64,000 nucleotides of DNA from Phycisphaerae bacterium (GCA_030429705.1 JAUIES010000003.1:428916-492915), one strand, 5' to 3'; positions 43,933 through 53,264 are shown, counted from the stretch's first letter. Notes: generated by a model not told the origin, from the sequence alone. Program-made: numbers and translations.

Positions 43933-43960
43933 AATGTAGGCTCGTTTCAGCCGGTGTCAA
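43933..43960 (-). promoter_or_regulatory. Sigma-70-type promoter of tRNA-Asp
   Basis: On the minus strand, TTGACA (43955-43960, consensus) and TACATT (43933-43938) are separated by 16 bp. Expected transcription starts about 28 bp before the mature tRNA. Confidence 0.7.
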
Positions 43961-44100
43961 GCGCAAAACCAGTCTGAAGCCGCGCATTCTGTCAAGGGAC
44001 CGAAGCGGCAGCCTCCCGACCCACCCAGCCGGAAGGACTGGGGCTTGAGACCGGACCTCTGCCAATCGAACATCGGTGCATTCGCTCAACGCTGGATCCC

Positions 44101-44131
44101 ATAAAAAACGCAGCCCGTTGTGGGCTGCGTC
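44101..44131 (-). terminator. Rho-independent terminator after the small membrane protein
   Basis: Minus-strand GCAGCCC/GGGCTGC stem (44110-44116 with 44122-44128) around a five-base loop, followed by GTTTTTTATG. It closes the coiled-coil/small membrane protein unit. Confidence 0.88.
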
Positions 44132-44160
44132 GAGTGAACATTGGTTGAATGGGATGAGAC

Positions 44161-44406
44161 TCAGGTCCGCCAGATCAGGCGATCCACGGGTTCATCCGCG
44201 AGGGCTCGGGACGGGAGGACAATCCTGTCCTTGTCCTGCAACTGATACGGGACACCATCTTTACCGACTTTCGATGCCTGGATCCAAAGCAGGGCACACG
44301 CTGCACCGAGTGCAACCACAGCGATGAACATCAACGCGGTGTACACATCAGGTGTCGCTGAGCGACTCTGGCGACCACCAGGCATTTGCATTCCGAACTG
44401 GCTCAT
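44161..44406 (-). CDS. Small single-pass membrane protein, function unknown
   Basis: 81 residues from the ATG of MSQFGMQMPG, with AGGAAG just upstream. A polar Gly/Ser-rich N-terminus is followed by one membrane helix (about 24-43, YTALMFIAVVALGAACALLW) and a charged C-terminus. I do not recognise a family. It begins 29 bp after the coiled-coil membrane protein and shares its terminator, so the two are probably cotranscribed and may act together at the inner membrane. Confidence 0.75.
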   Translation of the reverse strand: MSQFGMQMPGGRQSRSATPDVYTALMFIAVVALGAACALLWIQASKVGKDGVPYQLQDKDRIVLPSRALADEPVDRLIWRT

Positions 44407-44435
44407 AGAGCTTCCTTTCGACAAGTGCTTGGGGT

Positions 44436-45287
44436 TTATTGATCCAGACGGGTCTTGACGGTGTCATTGACACGCACAGACTCACCGGCACGCAGGTTGT
44501 CGACGATGCCGGTGGCGACATTCAGATCAGTCCGCGTGATGACGAGGTCAGCAATAAAGTCGCTGCCACGCACGATGTGGACGCGGGCGTTGCGACGCAT
44601 GCGGTCGTTCTCACCGAGGTCGATTTGAACGATGTAGCGGCCGAGGTCGGCGTCATACGCCACGCTCTGCACATTGCCACGAACAACGGATCCACCGATC
44701 GGTGTTGCATTGGCAATATCGATCGTGTCGGTTTCGTCCCCGCGTCCCGGATTCTGGAACGCTGCAATCTGCTCACGCAGCGAACGGATGGTTGCATCAA
44801 GAACAGCACCCTGTGACACGACATTGGCAAGACGCTCTTCGAGTTCGAGCATCCGCTCGCGTGATACGAGTTCGTTATTGCGAAGCGATGAAACTTCAGT
44901 TTTGTACGCGTCGATGATCAACGCCTGTGCCTTGGTCGCTTCGAGAGCGCCCTGCACGCGACGGTCAGCCGCAGCCTTGTCTGCCTGCGCTGTCCGCAGG
45001 TCGGTCTGCAACTGGGCTGCACTACGTTCGATGTCACGCATCGTGTTGGTCACTGCGGAGAGATTCGCTCGCAGTGCGTCAATCTCGCCGTTCTTTTCGG
45101 TCAGGATGATTCCGTGACGAGCAGCTTGCGCCGAGAGTGAGCCGCGAGCGGTCTCTGCCTCTTCGAGTGCATCGTTGTAGTTTGAGACGATCTGATCAGT
45201 ATTGATCGTGTAGGAGATCGTCAATGCGGACAGCATGATGCTCAGCACCGCTGCAAAAAGGACGAACACCTTGGTCAGAATATGCAC
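44436..45287 (-). CDS. Membrane-anchored coiled-coil protein, function unknown
   Basis: 283 residues from GTG at 45287, with GAGGAGT five bases upstream; the longer frame is not supported. One N-terminal membrane helix (about 3-25, LTKVFVLFAAVLSIMLSALTIS) is followed by a long coiled coil (about 35-190, Glu/Ala/Arg/Gln-rich). A C-terminal beta domain (about 200-283) contains GNVQSVAYDADLGRYIVQID and VHIVRGSDFIADLVITR. The helix-coiled coil-beta layout resembles MreC-like or adaptor proteins, but no specific family is clear. Probably a periplasmic spacer or scaffold. The 81-residue membrane protein gene follows directly. Confidence 0.78.
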   Translation of the reverse strand: MHILTKVFVLFAAVLSIMLSALTISYTINTDQIVSNYNDALEEAETARGSLSAQAARHGIILTEKNGEIDALRANLSAVTNTMRDIERSAAQLQTDLRTAQADKAAADRRVQGALEATKAQALIIDAYKTEVSSLRNNELVSRERMLELEERLANVVSQGAVLDATIRSLREQIAAFQNPGRGDETDTIDIANATPIGGSVVRGNVQSVAYDADLGRYIVQIDLGENDRMRRNARVHIVRGSDFIADLVITRTDLNVATGIVDNLRAGESVRVNDTVKTRLDQ

Positions 45288-45609
45288 GCGTGACTCCTCG
45301 CCAAGAGGCTGTGCCGCACCGTGGCGGCTGGTTTCCGTTTCCTGCCCGAATTCACCCCTTCGATCGGGACAAGTGTATCGCACTGCTGCGACGGTCCCGA
45401 CCGCCATCGATCGGGGCCCAAAGCATAGCGTCTGTCGGCGACGCTGGCACTGGAAATCATCTTGTACCTGATTCAGGGCAACCTGTCCACAAAACACGAG
45501 CGATCATCATCGCCGCGAAACGAATGGACCACAAGCGATACGCGAGTGATTGCCGGGCGGATCGACGCAGAATCTGTCTTTTTCAGTATCCGGGACGGAA
45601 CAAGTGGTG
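45288..45609. other. Intergenic region between HEAT-repeat and coiled-coil genes
   Basis: No gene is visible in these 322 bp. Short inverted repeats occur (TCGGGAC/GTCCCGA around 45365-45402; AGCGTC/GACGCT near 45427-45446), without T-runs. A promoter for the coiled-coil gene is expected on the minus strand but none stands out. Confidence 0.5.
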
Positions 45610-46680
45610 TCAGCGTCGGCCGCCGCCGAGGATATCCAGAATCGCGCTGGCTGCAGCGACCTGCACGATTGGTTCCTGATCTTCGAGCAGCACACCCAGT
45701 TTGCCCAGATTCTCTTGCCGACCGATGTTGCCATACACCGATGCCGCTTGAGCACGAAGAAGCAAATCTGTGTGTGACATGTATTTATCCGCGACCCACG
45801 AGCCGCCCCGTTCACCGAGTTTGCCGAGGGAACCGGCAACGCCCAGCATGACTTCAGCGGGCATGGGTGGTCCTTTCGGCCCGTCAAAGCCGTATCCGGA
45901 CAGGAAAATCAGTCGATCGATCGACGAACGATCGTTGACGGATCCGATGATCTGGACCGCGAGCGCCGTGGCTTCGAGGTCATCCGGGCTGCTCGGGAGT
46001 AGTGCGGCCCGGATGCTGTCCAACTGGCGACGATCGCCAAGTTTCACCATCGCTTCGGCGATTTGCAGTTCCAGCAGTTTTTGCTCGACCACCGTCGATC
46101 CTGGCGTACGCCGGCGTGCAGCATCCGCAAGCATCGGCATCGCAGCGTCATCGCCCATTTCACCCAAAATGAACGCTGCATGCGATCGCACATTGGTTGA
46201 CTCGGCATCAAAGAGCAGCGACCCCAGCGGTGTCGGGTCGACCTTTTCGCCCAATGCGTCGAGAGCGAAAATCGCTGAAGCCTTGACGAATGGGGACGAA
46301 TCGCGCACGAGAGGACGCAATGCCGATGTGAGTGAACGCAGATTGGCTTTTCCGGCGACAAGCGCGGCAATCGCCCGAACGCCTTCGTTCTCATCGGTGA
46401 GCGCAATGGCTGCGATCGGAGCAAGTCGGCTCGGGGCTTCAAGAAGCCCTTCCAGCGCATTGGCGCGTTCCTGAGGCACCGAGCTGCTGCTGGCAGTCAC
46501 GAGTCGATCCAGAGCCTGTTCACGCAACTGCGAGCGGACAATTGGGTCACGATGCCCGAGTGTCGTCGTTGGTTCCATCGGCCCGCCGTTTGAACGCGTC
46601 GTGGTTTGCGGGGCTGTGCAGCCGACCAGCGTTGCGGTGGCGATTAAAGAACTGACGAGAATCGTGCGATGCAGAATCAT
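45610..46680 (-). CDS. HEAT-repeat lipoprotein
   Basis: 356 residues. The N-terminus is a lipoprotein signal with lipobox LVGC (Cys21). After a short Thr-rich linker, about six to eight HEAT-like repeats follow, such as VRAIAALVAGKANLRSLTSAL, VRSHAAFILGEMGDDAAMPML and a final copy ending in VQVAAASAILDILGG. Such alpha-solenoids act as binding scaffolds; a partner is not indicated. The gene starts in a 4-bp overlap with the end of lnt, the enzyme that completes lipoprotein acylation, so this lipoprotein is probably itself an Lnt substrate (inference). Confidence 0.85.
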   Translation of the reverse strand: MILHRTILVSSLIATATLVGCTAPQTTTRSNGGPMEPTTTLGHRDPIVRSQLREQALDRLVTASSSSVPQERANALEGLLEAPSRLAPIAAIALTDENEGVRAIAALVAGKANLRSLTSALRPLVRDSSPFVKASAIFALDALGEKVDPTPLGSLLFDAESTNVRSHAAFILGEMGDDAAMPMLADAARRRTPGSTVVEQKLLELQIAEAMVKLGDRRQLDSIRAALLPSSPDDLEATALAVQIIGSVNDRSSIDRLIFLSGYGFDGPKGPPMPAEVMLGVAGSLGKLGERGGSWVADKYMSHTDLLLRAQAASVYGNIGRQENLGKLGVLLEDQEPIVQVAAASAILDILGGGRR

Positions 46681-48464
46681 GCGTTGTGCTCCTTCGGGCT
46701 TGTTCCAGAACGATGTTCACCGCGTTCTGGTTCGCCGCTGCGATCTTCGGATCGGTTGTTTGGTCGTATTGGCGTGAAAGTGAGCCCAAGAAGGATGCCG
46801 CACCCAACCAGACAAATCCAACCAACGATATCCCCGATTCTGGTGTACGGCGTTCTGCCGTCGGCAATTGGAACTTCGACAAGTCGAACACCATCACCCA
46901 GACTGAGCACTTCCTCAGAGGTTCTCGGGTCGAGCACGCCGATCGAGATGATCTTGCCTCGTTGATCGATGACACAACTGATTCCGGTGTTGGCGCACCG
47001 AACCATGGCCACGCCTGTTTCGATCGACCGCCACCGGGCGCATAACAGGTGGTGCAGACGAGCAGGATCCCACGATCCGAACCATCCGTCGTTGGTCAGG
47101 TTGATCATGGCGGCGACGCCAGGCTCTGTTCCCACGAGTCTTCGGCACACCCAGGGCATGGTGGCTTCGAAACAGATCGGGGTCGCGAGTTGAATCTGTT
47201 CGCCCGACGGGGTGTGCATCGAAACCGGCTCGAGACGCTCGCCGGGTGCGAGATCAAATTGCATGCCTTCGGCGCCGAACGAGAGCAGTTGTCTTTCGAG
47301 CCAGGGTGACGCAGAGATGTAGGGCATGGTCTCGCCGAACGGCGTGAGCATGACCTTGTCATAGCGTTCAGTGGGCGGCAGACCATCTTCGATGACGAAC
47401 ACGGTGTTGTAGCGGGCGTCCGATTGGTAACGGAAGCCGCCCTGTTCGCGTTCGACGATGTCGAGGTTGTCGTACGCAGCCCCCCCGATGAGGATCGGGA
47501 TCCCGAGCATGCGTTGATAGATGAGCAGTTCTTCGGTGAGCATGGTGGCGCTGATGCGTTCGTCCACCCCGTCGGGCGATTCGCGGGCCCAGTACAGGTC
47601 TTCCTCGGTTTCTGTGCGGAGCGATGCCGGGTCGAGTGTCATGCCCGGTGTCATGGCTTCGGGGAGGACGATGACATCCGGTTCAAGGCCAGCGGCGTGG
47701 ACGATCAGGTCGCGCATGCGCTGCCAATCGTTGTACCGCTGCTCGGCGGACCACGCGATCTTTCTGTTCTGGGCGACATTGGTCTGGATGATCGCAACCT
47801 TGAGGACCGACGATGAAGTCGGCCAAGGGTTGACGAACAGACCAACCAGTGGCCAAGCGACGGCGGACACCGCAAAAGCAACTACGGTTGTTCTTTTCCG
47901 GGAGAGCCACGCGATGATCGCGGTCGCAGGTACGGCAGCCAGCAGCGACACGCCGAAGGTGCCGATGAATGCGGCCGGCCACGCGAGAACGAGTGCATCC
48001 GCGAATGGATGGGCGAGGAGGTACCACGGATACCCATGAAACAGCGCCACGCCGCGCAGGAACTCTACACCAACCCAGATCAGTGGCACCGCCCATATCC
48101 ACGACAAAGATCGTCTGAGAAGCCGGGCAATACACCATGCACAGAGCATTGTGTATCCGCTCAAGAGTGCAGCCAATGGGAAGAATCCGAGTGCTGAGAC
48201 CGCCGTAATCCAGATATGAGCCAGACCCCACCATGGCATGACGCCGACGCCGATCCAAAATGCAACGACGAGCGGCTTGTCTCGACCTCGCCAGCACGCC
48301 CAGAACAGCGGCAGGGGGGCGATGAGCACGAAGCCATAGAAACCGGCCGGTGGAAAAGCGAGAGCGAGTAACAGCCCATGCAACAAGCCTGCGACCAGAC
48401 CAGTCAGTCTCGGGCGTGATGCGTGATGTCGCGTGCTGGTGTTGGTTGCGTCAGCCGCCGGCAT
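46677..48464 (-). CDS. lnt: Apolipoprotein N-acyltransferase
   Basis: 595 residues, longer than the usual 510 because of a charged C-terminal tail. The first 200 residues hold six or more membrane helices. The carbon-nitrogen hydrolase domain follows, with the catalytic triad Glu269 (VIVLPEAMTPG), Lys370 (YDKVMLTPFGE) and Cys431 (TPICFEATMPWV). Lnt transfers a fatty acid from phospholipid to the N-terminal Cys of lipoproteins at the periplasmic face of the inner membrane, implying an outer membrane with lipoprotein traffic. Its start overlaps the end of accD by 14 bp and its stop overlaps the HEAT lipoprotein start by 4 bp. Confidence 0.95.
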   Translation of the reverse strand: MPAADATNTSTRHHASRPRLTGLVAGLLHGLLLALAFPPAGFYGFVLIAPLPLFWACWRGRDKPLVVAFWIGVGVMPWWGLAHIWITAVSALGFFPLAALLSGYTMLCAWCIARLLRRSLSWIWAVPLIWVGVEFLRGVALFHGYPWYLLAHPFADALVLAWPAAFIGTFGVSLLAAVPATAIIAWLSRKRTTVVAFAVSAVAWPLVGLFVNPWPTSSSVLKVAIIQTNVAQNRKIAWSAEQRYNDWQRMRDLIVHAAGLEPDVIVLPEAMTPGMTLDPASLRTETEEDLYWARESPDGVDERISATMLTEELLIYQRMLGIPILIGGAAYDNLDIVEREQGGFRYQSDARYNTVFVIEDGLPPTERYDKVMLTPFGETMPYISASPWLERQLLSFGAEGMQFDLAPGERLEPVSMHTPSGEQIQLATPICFEATMPWVCRRLVGTEPGVAAMINLTNDGWFGSWDPARLHHLLCARWRSIETGVAMVRCANTGISCVIDQRGKIISIGVLDPRTSEEVLSLGDGVRLVEVPIADGRTPYTRIGDIVGWICLVGCGILLGLTFTPIRPNNRSEDRSGEPERGEHRSGTSPKEHNA

Positions 48465-49296
48465 AGTCGATCAGACGCGCGATCTCGCTGCGCAGATCAT
48501 GGCGTCGGACGACGCGGTCCACGATGCCTGATGACTGGAGGAACTCAGAACGCTGGAACCCTTCAGGCAGGTCCTGGCGAATCGTCTGGCGAATCACACG
48601 AGGACCGGCGAAACCGACGAGGGCTTTGGGTTCTGCGATGATGACATCGCCGAGCATGGCGAACGACGCTGTGACGCCACCGGTCGTTGGATCGGTCAGA
48701 ACGCTTATGAAGAGCCCCCCCGCATCGTCAAAGCGTGCGAGTGCTGCCGAGGTCTTCGCCATTTGCATCAGGCTAAGTCCCGATTCCTGCATGCGGGCAC
48801 CGCCCGAGCATGACACAATGATCAACGGCAGTTTTTCCGATTCAGCCTGCTCGATGGTGCGCGTGATTGTCTCGCCGACCACGCACCCCATGGAACCCAT
48901 CATGAAAGTGAGGTCGAGACAGCACAACATCGCCGGGCGACCCTTGACGAATGATCGTCCCGCGAGCACCGCATCGTCTTGGCCTGTGCGTTCCTGCTCA
49001 CTGACAAGCCGATCTTCGTACGACTTCAGGTCGCGGAAATTGAGCGGGTCATTGGACCGAAGACCGGCAAACAACCGCTCGAAAGTACCGGGGTCGGCGA
49101 GTTGAGCAATGCGCTCGGCTGCGGAAATGCGGAAGTGGTGTTCGCACTCCGGGCAGACATGCAGGTTGGCTTCCATCTGACGGCGGTAGATCATCTGGGC
49201 GCACTGCGGGCAGCGCAGCCACAGACCCTCAGGGATCGTGATGCGTCTGCTCGGTTTGAGTTCTGCCCATGTGCGATTGCTCATCGTCTTTGTCAT
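48451..49296 (-). CDS. accD: Acetyl-CoA carboxylase carboxyltransferase subunit beta
   Basis: 281 residues, the usual size. AccD with AccA moves the carboxyl group from biotin to acetyl-CoA to give malonyl-CoA for fatty acid synthesis. The N-terminal four-cysteine zinc ribbon is C29-x2-C32 and C48-x2-C51 (LRCPQCAQ; VCPECEHH). The carboxyltransferase core has LDLTFMMGSMGCVVGE, SCSGGARMQES, VLTDPTTGGVTASFAM and LGDVIIAEPKALVGFAG followed by PRVI. accA is not in the window. A GGAAC upstream of the first ATG supports this start; a second ATG four codons later is possible. Confidence 0.97.
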   Translation of the reverse strand: MTKTMSNRTWAELKPSRRITIPEGLWLRCPQCAQMIYRRQMEANLHVCPECEHHFRISAAERIAQLADPGTFERLFAGLRSNDPLNFRDLKSYEDRLVSEQERTGQDDAVLAGRSFVKGRPAMLCCLDLTFMMGSMGCVVGETITRTIEQAESEKLPLIIVSCSGGARMQESGLSLMQMAKTSAALARFDDAGGLFISVLTDPTTGGVTASFAMLGDVIIAEPKALVGFAGPRVIRQTIRQDLPEGFQRSEFLQSSGIVDRVVRRHDLRSEIARLIDYAGG

Positions 49297-49359
49297 TGGT
49301 GGGGTTCCGCTAGTAGGTATTGCACGCCAACTACGAGAAACAATTCTTCCGGGTCGTTA

Positions 49360-49983
49360 TCACGGCTGTACACCCACAGTACCGTGGATCGACTCAAGTT
49401 TCTCTCGTTCAGCCTCATACCACCCGTACATCGGGGCATCCCGAAGGATATCCCAGATCTGGTCAATGGGTGCATCTGAAAGCCAACATCGCAGAAGTCC
49501 CCAGGTCATGGGGCGGACCACGACACCCACGCGCGGGCGGGCGGCTTTGACCTTGTCTAATCCGTTGATGAGACCCTCAAGGATCCGTCGTTCGGCTTCA
49601 ATCAGCGATTCTCCGCCCGGAACACGCACACTGCTCGGGTTATTGACCCATTGCTTGGAGGCTGACGGGTATTTGTCTGCGATATCTTCCGGTCGCAGCC
49701 CTTCCCAGAGTCCTAGGGCGACTTCGTCGATGCTCTTCAATTTGCGGACCTTGGCGCGAGTCGAGGCTGCGAGTAGTTCTGCCGATTGCACGCTCGACTC
49801 GTCCGTCGCGGTCAGAACGACATCGAGTGTGGTGTCGTCGAGTTGGTCAATTGCGCGTTCGAGTGTCTCTCGACCGACCGGACAGATCGGGTGGTCTGAA
49901 GCGCCCGCCAAGCGATCGTCCAGATCCCAAGCTGTGGGAGCCGAGCGGAACAAGAGTAGACTGAAGTCTTTGGGTTTCGCCAT
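49360..49983 (-). CDS. Histidine phosphatase-fold protein lacking the catalytic histidines
   Basis: 207 residues with the phosphoglycerate mutase-like fold: LLLFRSAPTAWD aligns with the LxxVRHGETxWN motif, EVALGLWEG with the conserved internal Glu-x3-G-x-WEG and GGES with the family segment. The first catalytic His is Ser14 (R13 is kept), and the second, in RVGVVVRPMTWGLL where VVSHGG is expected, is Arg157. The second phosphate Arg of the SPLxRxxQT segment is also missing. Classical phosphohistidine chemistry is not possible with these residues. It may bind a phosphorylated ligand or regulate another protein (inference). It lies 63 bp upstream of accD on the same strand. Confidence 0.82.
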   Translation of the reverse strand: MAKPKDFSLLLFRSAPTAWDLDDRLAGASDHPICPVGRETLERAIDQLDDTTLDVVLTATDESSVQSAELLAASTRAKVRKLKSIDEVALGLWEGLRPEDIADKYPSASKQWVNNPSSVRVPGGESLIEAERRILEGLINGLDKVKAARPRVGVVVRPMTWGLLRCWLSDAPIDQIWDILRDAPMYGWYEAEREKLESIHGTVGVQP

Positions 49984-50161
49984 GGTGATTCGCTTCGTGA
50001 GCAGAGGCTGTCCTCGTTCAAGGAAGCAGAGAGTCTAGCAGTATGAACATCGGCACCCAACACCGGTCCAGTCTACTCACATCGATTTCGTTCGGAAAAT
50101 GAGCGGTATGCCCCATAAAATAGGACCATAGTGTTCGTTATATGGCAGGGCTGGTCAGCGT

Positions 50162-50845
50162 TTATCCACGCAGAGCCTCGATGACGGCGGCTCGGTCGGC
50201 GGGTTCTTCCCGATAGATCGCCGACGCAGCAACCAGAATATTGCAGCCCGAATCTCGACATGCAGCTGCGGTTTTCGGACTGACACCGCCATCAACCTGT
50301 ATCCAGACATCCGGTCCGAGCCTTTCGCGGAGTGATACTGCTTTGGTCAGCGCCGATTCTTGAAAGGCCTGCCCGGAGAATCCTGGCTGAATCGTCATCA
50401 CGAGAATCATCTCGAATGCGTGCGCCACAGCGTCGATGGCTGACAGGGGCGTATTGGCGCTGATCGCGATGCCCGCTGTCGCGCCAAGGTCGTGAGCGTT
50501 TGCGGCAAGAGCGAGCGCTTGGTCAGGAGACTGCATCGCTTCCATATGAAAAGTGAGGTGATCGGCACCCGCGTCGACGAAAGGCTCAAAGAACGAGCCG
50601 GGGTCGGTCACCATCAAATGGACATCGAGACACGCATCGGGGAAATGGGAGCGCACACCTTTGCAAAGGTCGGGTCCCATCGTGAGATTGGGGACAAAGT
50701 GCCCATCCATGACATCGAGGTGAATCAGGTCGCCGCCCGCATCGAGCACGCTTTTGCATTCGTCGGCGATGCACCCAAAGTCGGCTGCGAGGATTGACGG
50801 TGCGACCAATGGGGTCTGGCTGTGTGTTCGAAGTCTGTCGCGCAT
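50162..50845 (-). CDS. rpe: Ribulose-phosphate 3-epimerase
   Basis: 227 residues from the ATG of MRDRLRTH; the frame continues upstream without similarity. Rpe interconverts ribulose 5-phosphate and xylulose 5-phosphate in the pentose phosphate pathway. Signatures are APSILAADFGCIADE, HLDVMDGHFVPNLTMGP with metal/acid-base residues, LDVHLMVTDPGSFFEPF, and VDGGVSPKTAAACRDSGCN, followed by LVAASAIY. The usual VNPGFGGQ loop is TIQPGFSGQ, a mild variation. It is divergent from the UDP-sugar pyrophosphorylase gene across 93 bp. Confidence 0.95.
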   Translation of the reverse strand: MRDRLRTHSQTPLVAPSILAADFGCIADECKSVLDAGGDLIHLDVMDGHFVPNLTMGPDLCKGVRSHFPDACLDVHLMVTDPGSFFEPFVDAGADHLTFHMEAMQSPDQALALAANAHDLGATAGIAISANTPLSAIDAVAHAFEMILVMTIQPGFSGQAFQESALTKAVSLRERLGPDVWIQVDGGVSPKTAAACRDSGCNILVAASAIYREEPADRAAVIEALRG

Positions 50846-50938
50846 GGCACACTGTACTCCTGTTCGACTACCATCCGCCGAATGAGCCCGAAAGCAGGGT
50901 CGACGGATACCGATTGGCATCGAGCCCAGGAGGCGAAC

Positions 50939-52390
50939 ATGGACGCGATTTCACGCGAATCTGCAACACTCGCATCACTTCGCCCGAGGCTCGAAGCGAT
51001 CGGTCAATCACATGTCCTGACCTTTGCAGATGATCTGACAGCGGATCAACAAGCATCGCTCGCCAACCAGATTGCGGCGATCGATCTTGACACCGTACCA
51101 GACCTGGTCGCGCGATTTGTGATGAAGACGGATGCAGCGACACTTCCTGAGGATATTCAGCCGGCACCGTACTACGCGCTCGGCGGAGGCTCGGACGATT
51201 CGGCGTGGGATGTGCGGTCATTTCGACGGATCGGCGAAGATCTGTTTGAAGCGGGTCAGGTCGCGTGTTTCACGGTGGCCGGCGGACAAGGGAGCAGGCT
51301 TGGCTATGACGGCCCGAAGGGGTGCTATCCCGCCGGGTGCGTGACGGGTAAGAGCCTGTTTCAGATCTTTGCTGAGAAGATTCGCGGCGCCGAGCGGACC
51401 TTTGGTGCGGATGTTCCCTGGTACATCATGACTAGCCCGCTCAACGATGCGCAAACTCGTCAGTTCTTTGAGCGTCACGCCTTCTTCGGGCTCGATGAAT
51501 CGCGGGTCATGTTTTTTGAGCAGGGCACGATGCCGTCGTTCGACAAGGAAACAGGCAAGATGCTGCTCGCGTCACCGGGGACCATCGCGACCAACCCGGA
51601 CGGGCACGGGGGGGCGATCGGGGCGCTGATGAACGCGGGCGCGATCGATGACATGAAGGCTCGCGGCATCGTGCACATCTCGGCGTTTCAGGTTGACAAC
51701 CCGAGTGTACAGGCGATTGACCCTGTGTTTCTTGGACTCCACCACGCCGCGTCTGATTCAAGCGCACAGATGTCATCGAAGATGGTGGCGAAGGTCGGGC
51801 CGGATGAAAAAGTCGGGGTGTTCTGCCAGGTTGGCGGTCGGCTTGGTGTGATCGAATATTCTGACCTGCCGCACGATCTGGCGAACGCTCGTGATGCTGC
51901 GGGCGAACTGCGGTTCAACGCCGGTTCGATTGCGATTCACGCGTTGTCGGTTGCCTTTGTCGAGCGGGTTGCGACCGACCCTGCGTTTGCGCTGCCGTAC
52001 CACAGAGCGGTTAAAAAGGTTGCTCATGTTGATCTCGCCAGTGGTGAAGTTGTTCAACCGAACGAGCCGAACGCCGTGAAGTTGGAGCGGTTTATCTTCG
52101 ACGCGATACCGCTCGCCGATGCTTCAATCGTCATGGAGACGGATCGAGTTGAAGAGTTTGCCCCGGTCAAGAACGCGACGGGTGCGGATAGCATCGAGAC
52201 GAGTCAATCGCTTCAAACGCTCAAGGCTGCTCGTTGGCTCGAATCAGTAGGGGTTACAGTTCCCAAGGATGCAAGCGGCGAGCCGGACTGCTCAATTGAG
52301 TTGTCAGGATTGACCGCGGTCACCGCCGATCGACTTGATCGCGGCGAGTTGCCTGATTCGATCGACCGAGGCGCTGCGATTGATCTGTAG
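50939..52390 (+). CDS. UDPGP-family uridylyltransferase (UDP-N-acetylglucosamine/UDP-sugar pyrophosphorylase)
   Basis: 483 residues from the ATG with AGGAGG five bases upstream. The nucleotide loop is FTVAGGQGSRLGYDGPKGCY, the signature of the eukaryote-like UAP1/UDPGP family rather than bacterial GlmU/GalU. Later blocks include YIMTSPLNDAQTRQFFE, VMFFEQGTMPSFD, GHGGAIGAL and HISAFQVDNPSV. The enzyme makes a UDP-sugar from UTP and a sugar 1-phosphate, most likely N-acetylglucosamine 1-phosphate, for cell envelope glycans. Planctomycetes often carry this type. It is followed after 61 bp by an alpha/beta hydrolase; no functional link is clear. Confidence 0.9.
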   Translation: MDAISRESATLASLRPRLEAIGQSHVLTFADDLTADQQASLANQIAAIDLDTVPDLVARFVMKTDAATLPEDIQPAPYYALGGGSDDSAWDVRSFRRIGEDLFEAGQVACFTVAGGQGSRLGYDGPKGCYPAGCVTGKSLFQIFAEKIRGAERTFGADVPWYIMTSPLNDAQTRQFFERHAFFGLDESRVMFFEQGTMPSFDKETGKMLLASPGTIATNPDGHGGAIGALMNAGAIDDMKARGIVHISAFQVDNPSVQAIDPVFLGLHHAASDSSAQMSSKMVAKVGPDEKVGVFCQVGGRLGVIEYSDLPHDLANARDAAGELRFNAGSIAIHALSVAFVERVATDPAFALPYHRAVKKVAHVDLASGEVVQPNEPNAVKLERFIFDAIPLADASIVMETDRVEEFAPVKNATGADSIETSQSLQTLKAARWLESVGVTVPKDASGEPDCSIELSGLTAVTADRLDRGELPDSIDRGAAIDL

Positions 52391-52451
52391 TCGATAGATC
52401 TGTTGAGAGCCGGGACGATTGCGATCGTGTATGGTGGGGGCAAGACGACCA

Positions 52452-53264
52452 ATGACAACGCAGCGATTTGAATCTTTGCCACAGTCGCTACGCCGTGTTG
52501 CTCGGCTGAAACGGCTTGGTGAGACCGAGGTGCCGTGTTTGTTGGCGCATCCGGACTGGACGACGCCAGCCCCGGTCATGATCTGGTTGCATGGGCGAAC
52601 GGTCTACAAGGAACTTGATCCCGGTCGCTATAGCCGATGGATCAAAGCCGGTATCGCGGTCTGCGCGATCGACCTACCCGGCCACGGCGAACGCGCCGAT
52701 GGACGAGGCGATGACCCCGCGAACAGCCTGGGTTTGATCGAAGAAGGAGTCGCTGAAATCGACGGGTTTGTTTCGGCTCTCAACTCGATCGAGCATGGCG
52801 TGTTTGATACCGACAGATCGGCGATCGGTGGTATGTCGCTTGGTGGGATGGTGACGCTGAGGCGATTGTGCGAGCCGCACAGTTTTCGAGCTGCGGTTAT
52901 TGAGTCGTCTTCGGGCGATCTTGATGGGCTCTATTCCGGGCGATCTGGGGTCGATTGGCCGGTCAGTCATGACCGGGAGGCGGTCGAAAGAGTTGATCCG
53001 AGTGCGCACCTCGCCGGTTGGGAGTCCATCCCCATGTTGGTGTTGCATTCCGAAGCGGACGAGATGGTGCCCTGGGCATCGCAGGCGTCATTTCTTGATC
53101 GTCTTCGTGGGCGATATGTTGAGGCGGGAGCAGATTCGGCGTTGATCGAGTTGAAGACCTGGGCCGATACCGGGGCGCCCGCCGAGCATGTCGGGTTCGG
53201 CCGAGTCTCGAATGATGCGAAGAATTTGGCGACGGATTTTCTGATCCGGCATCTGATGTCGTGA
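52452..53264 (+). CDS. Alpha/beta hydrolase (dienelactone hydrolase/prolyl oligopeptidase-like)
   Basis: 270 residues. The oxyanion strand is MIWLHGRT, the nucleophile elbow GGMSLGG has Ser129, and the rest of the triad fits Asp203 (LHSEADEMVPW) and His246 (APAEHVGFG). No signal peptide or membrane segment is visible, so it is probably cytoplasmic. The substrate cannot be inferred; family members include esterases and acyl-peptidases. A weak GGGGGC lies upstream of the ATG. Confidence 0.88.
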   Translation: MTTQRFESLPQSLRRVARLKRLGETEVPCLLAHPDWTTPAPVMIWLHGRTVYKELDPGRYSRWIKAGIAVCAIDLPGHGERADGRGDDPANSLGLIEEGVAEIDGFVSALNSIEHGVFDTDRSAIGGMSLGGMVTLRRLCEPHSFRAAVIESSSGDLDGLYSGRSGVDWPVSHDREAVERVDPSAHLAGWESIPMLVLHSEADEMVPWASQASFLDRLRGRYVEAGADSALIELKTWADTGAPAEHVGFGRVSNDAKNLATDFLIRHLMS

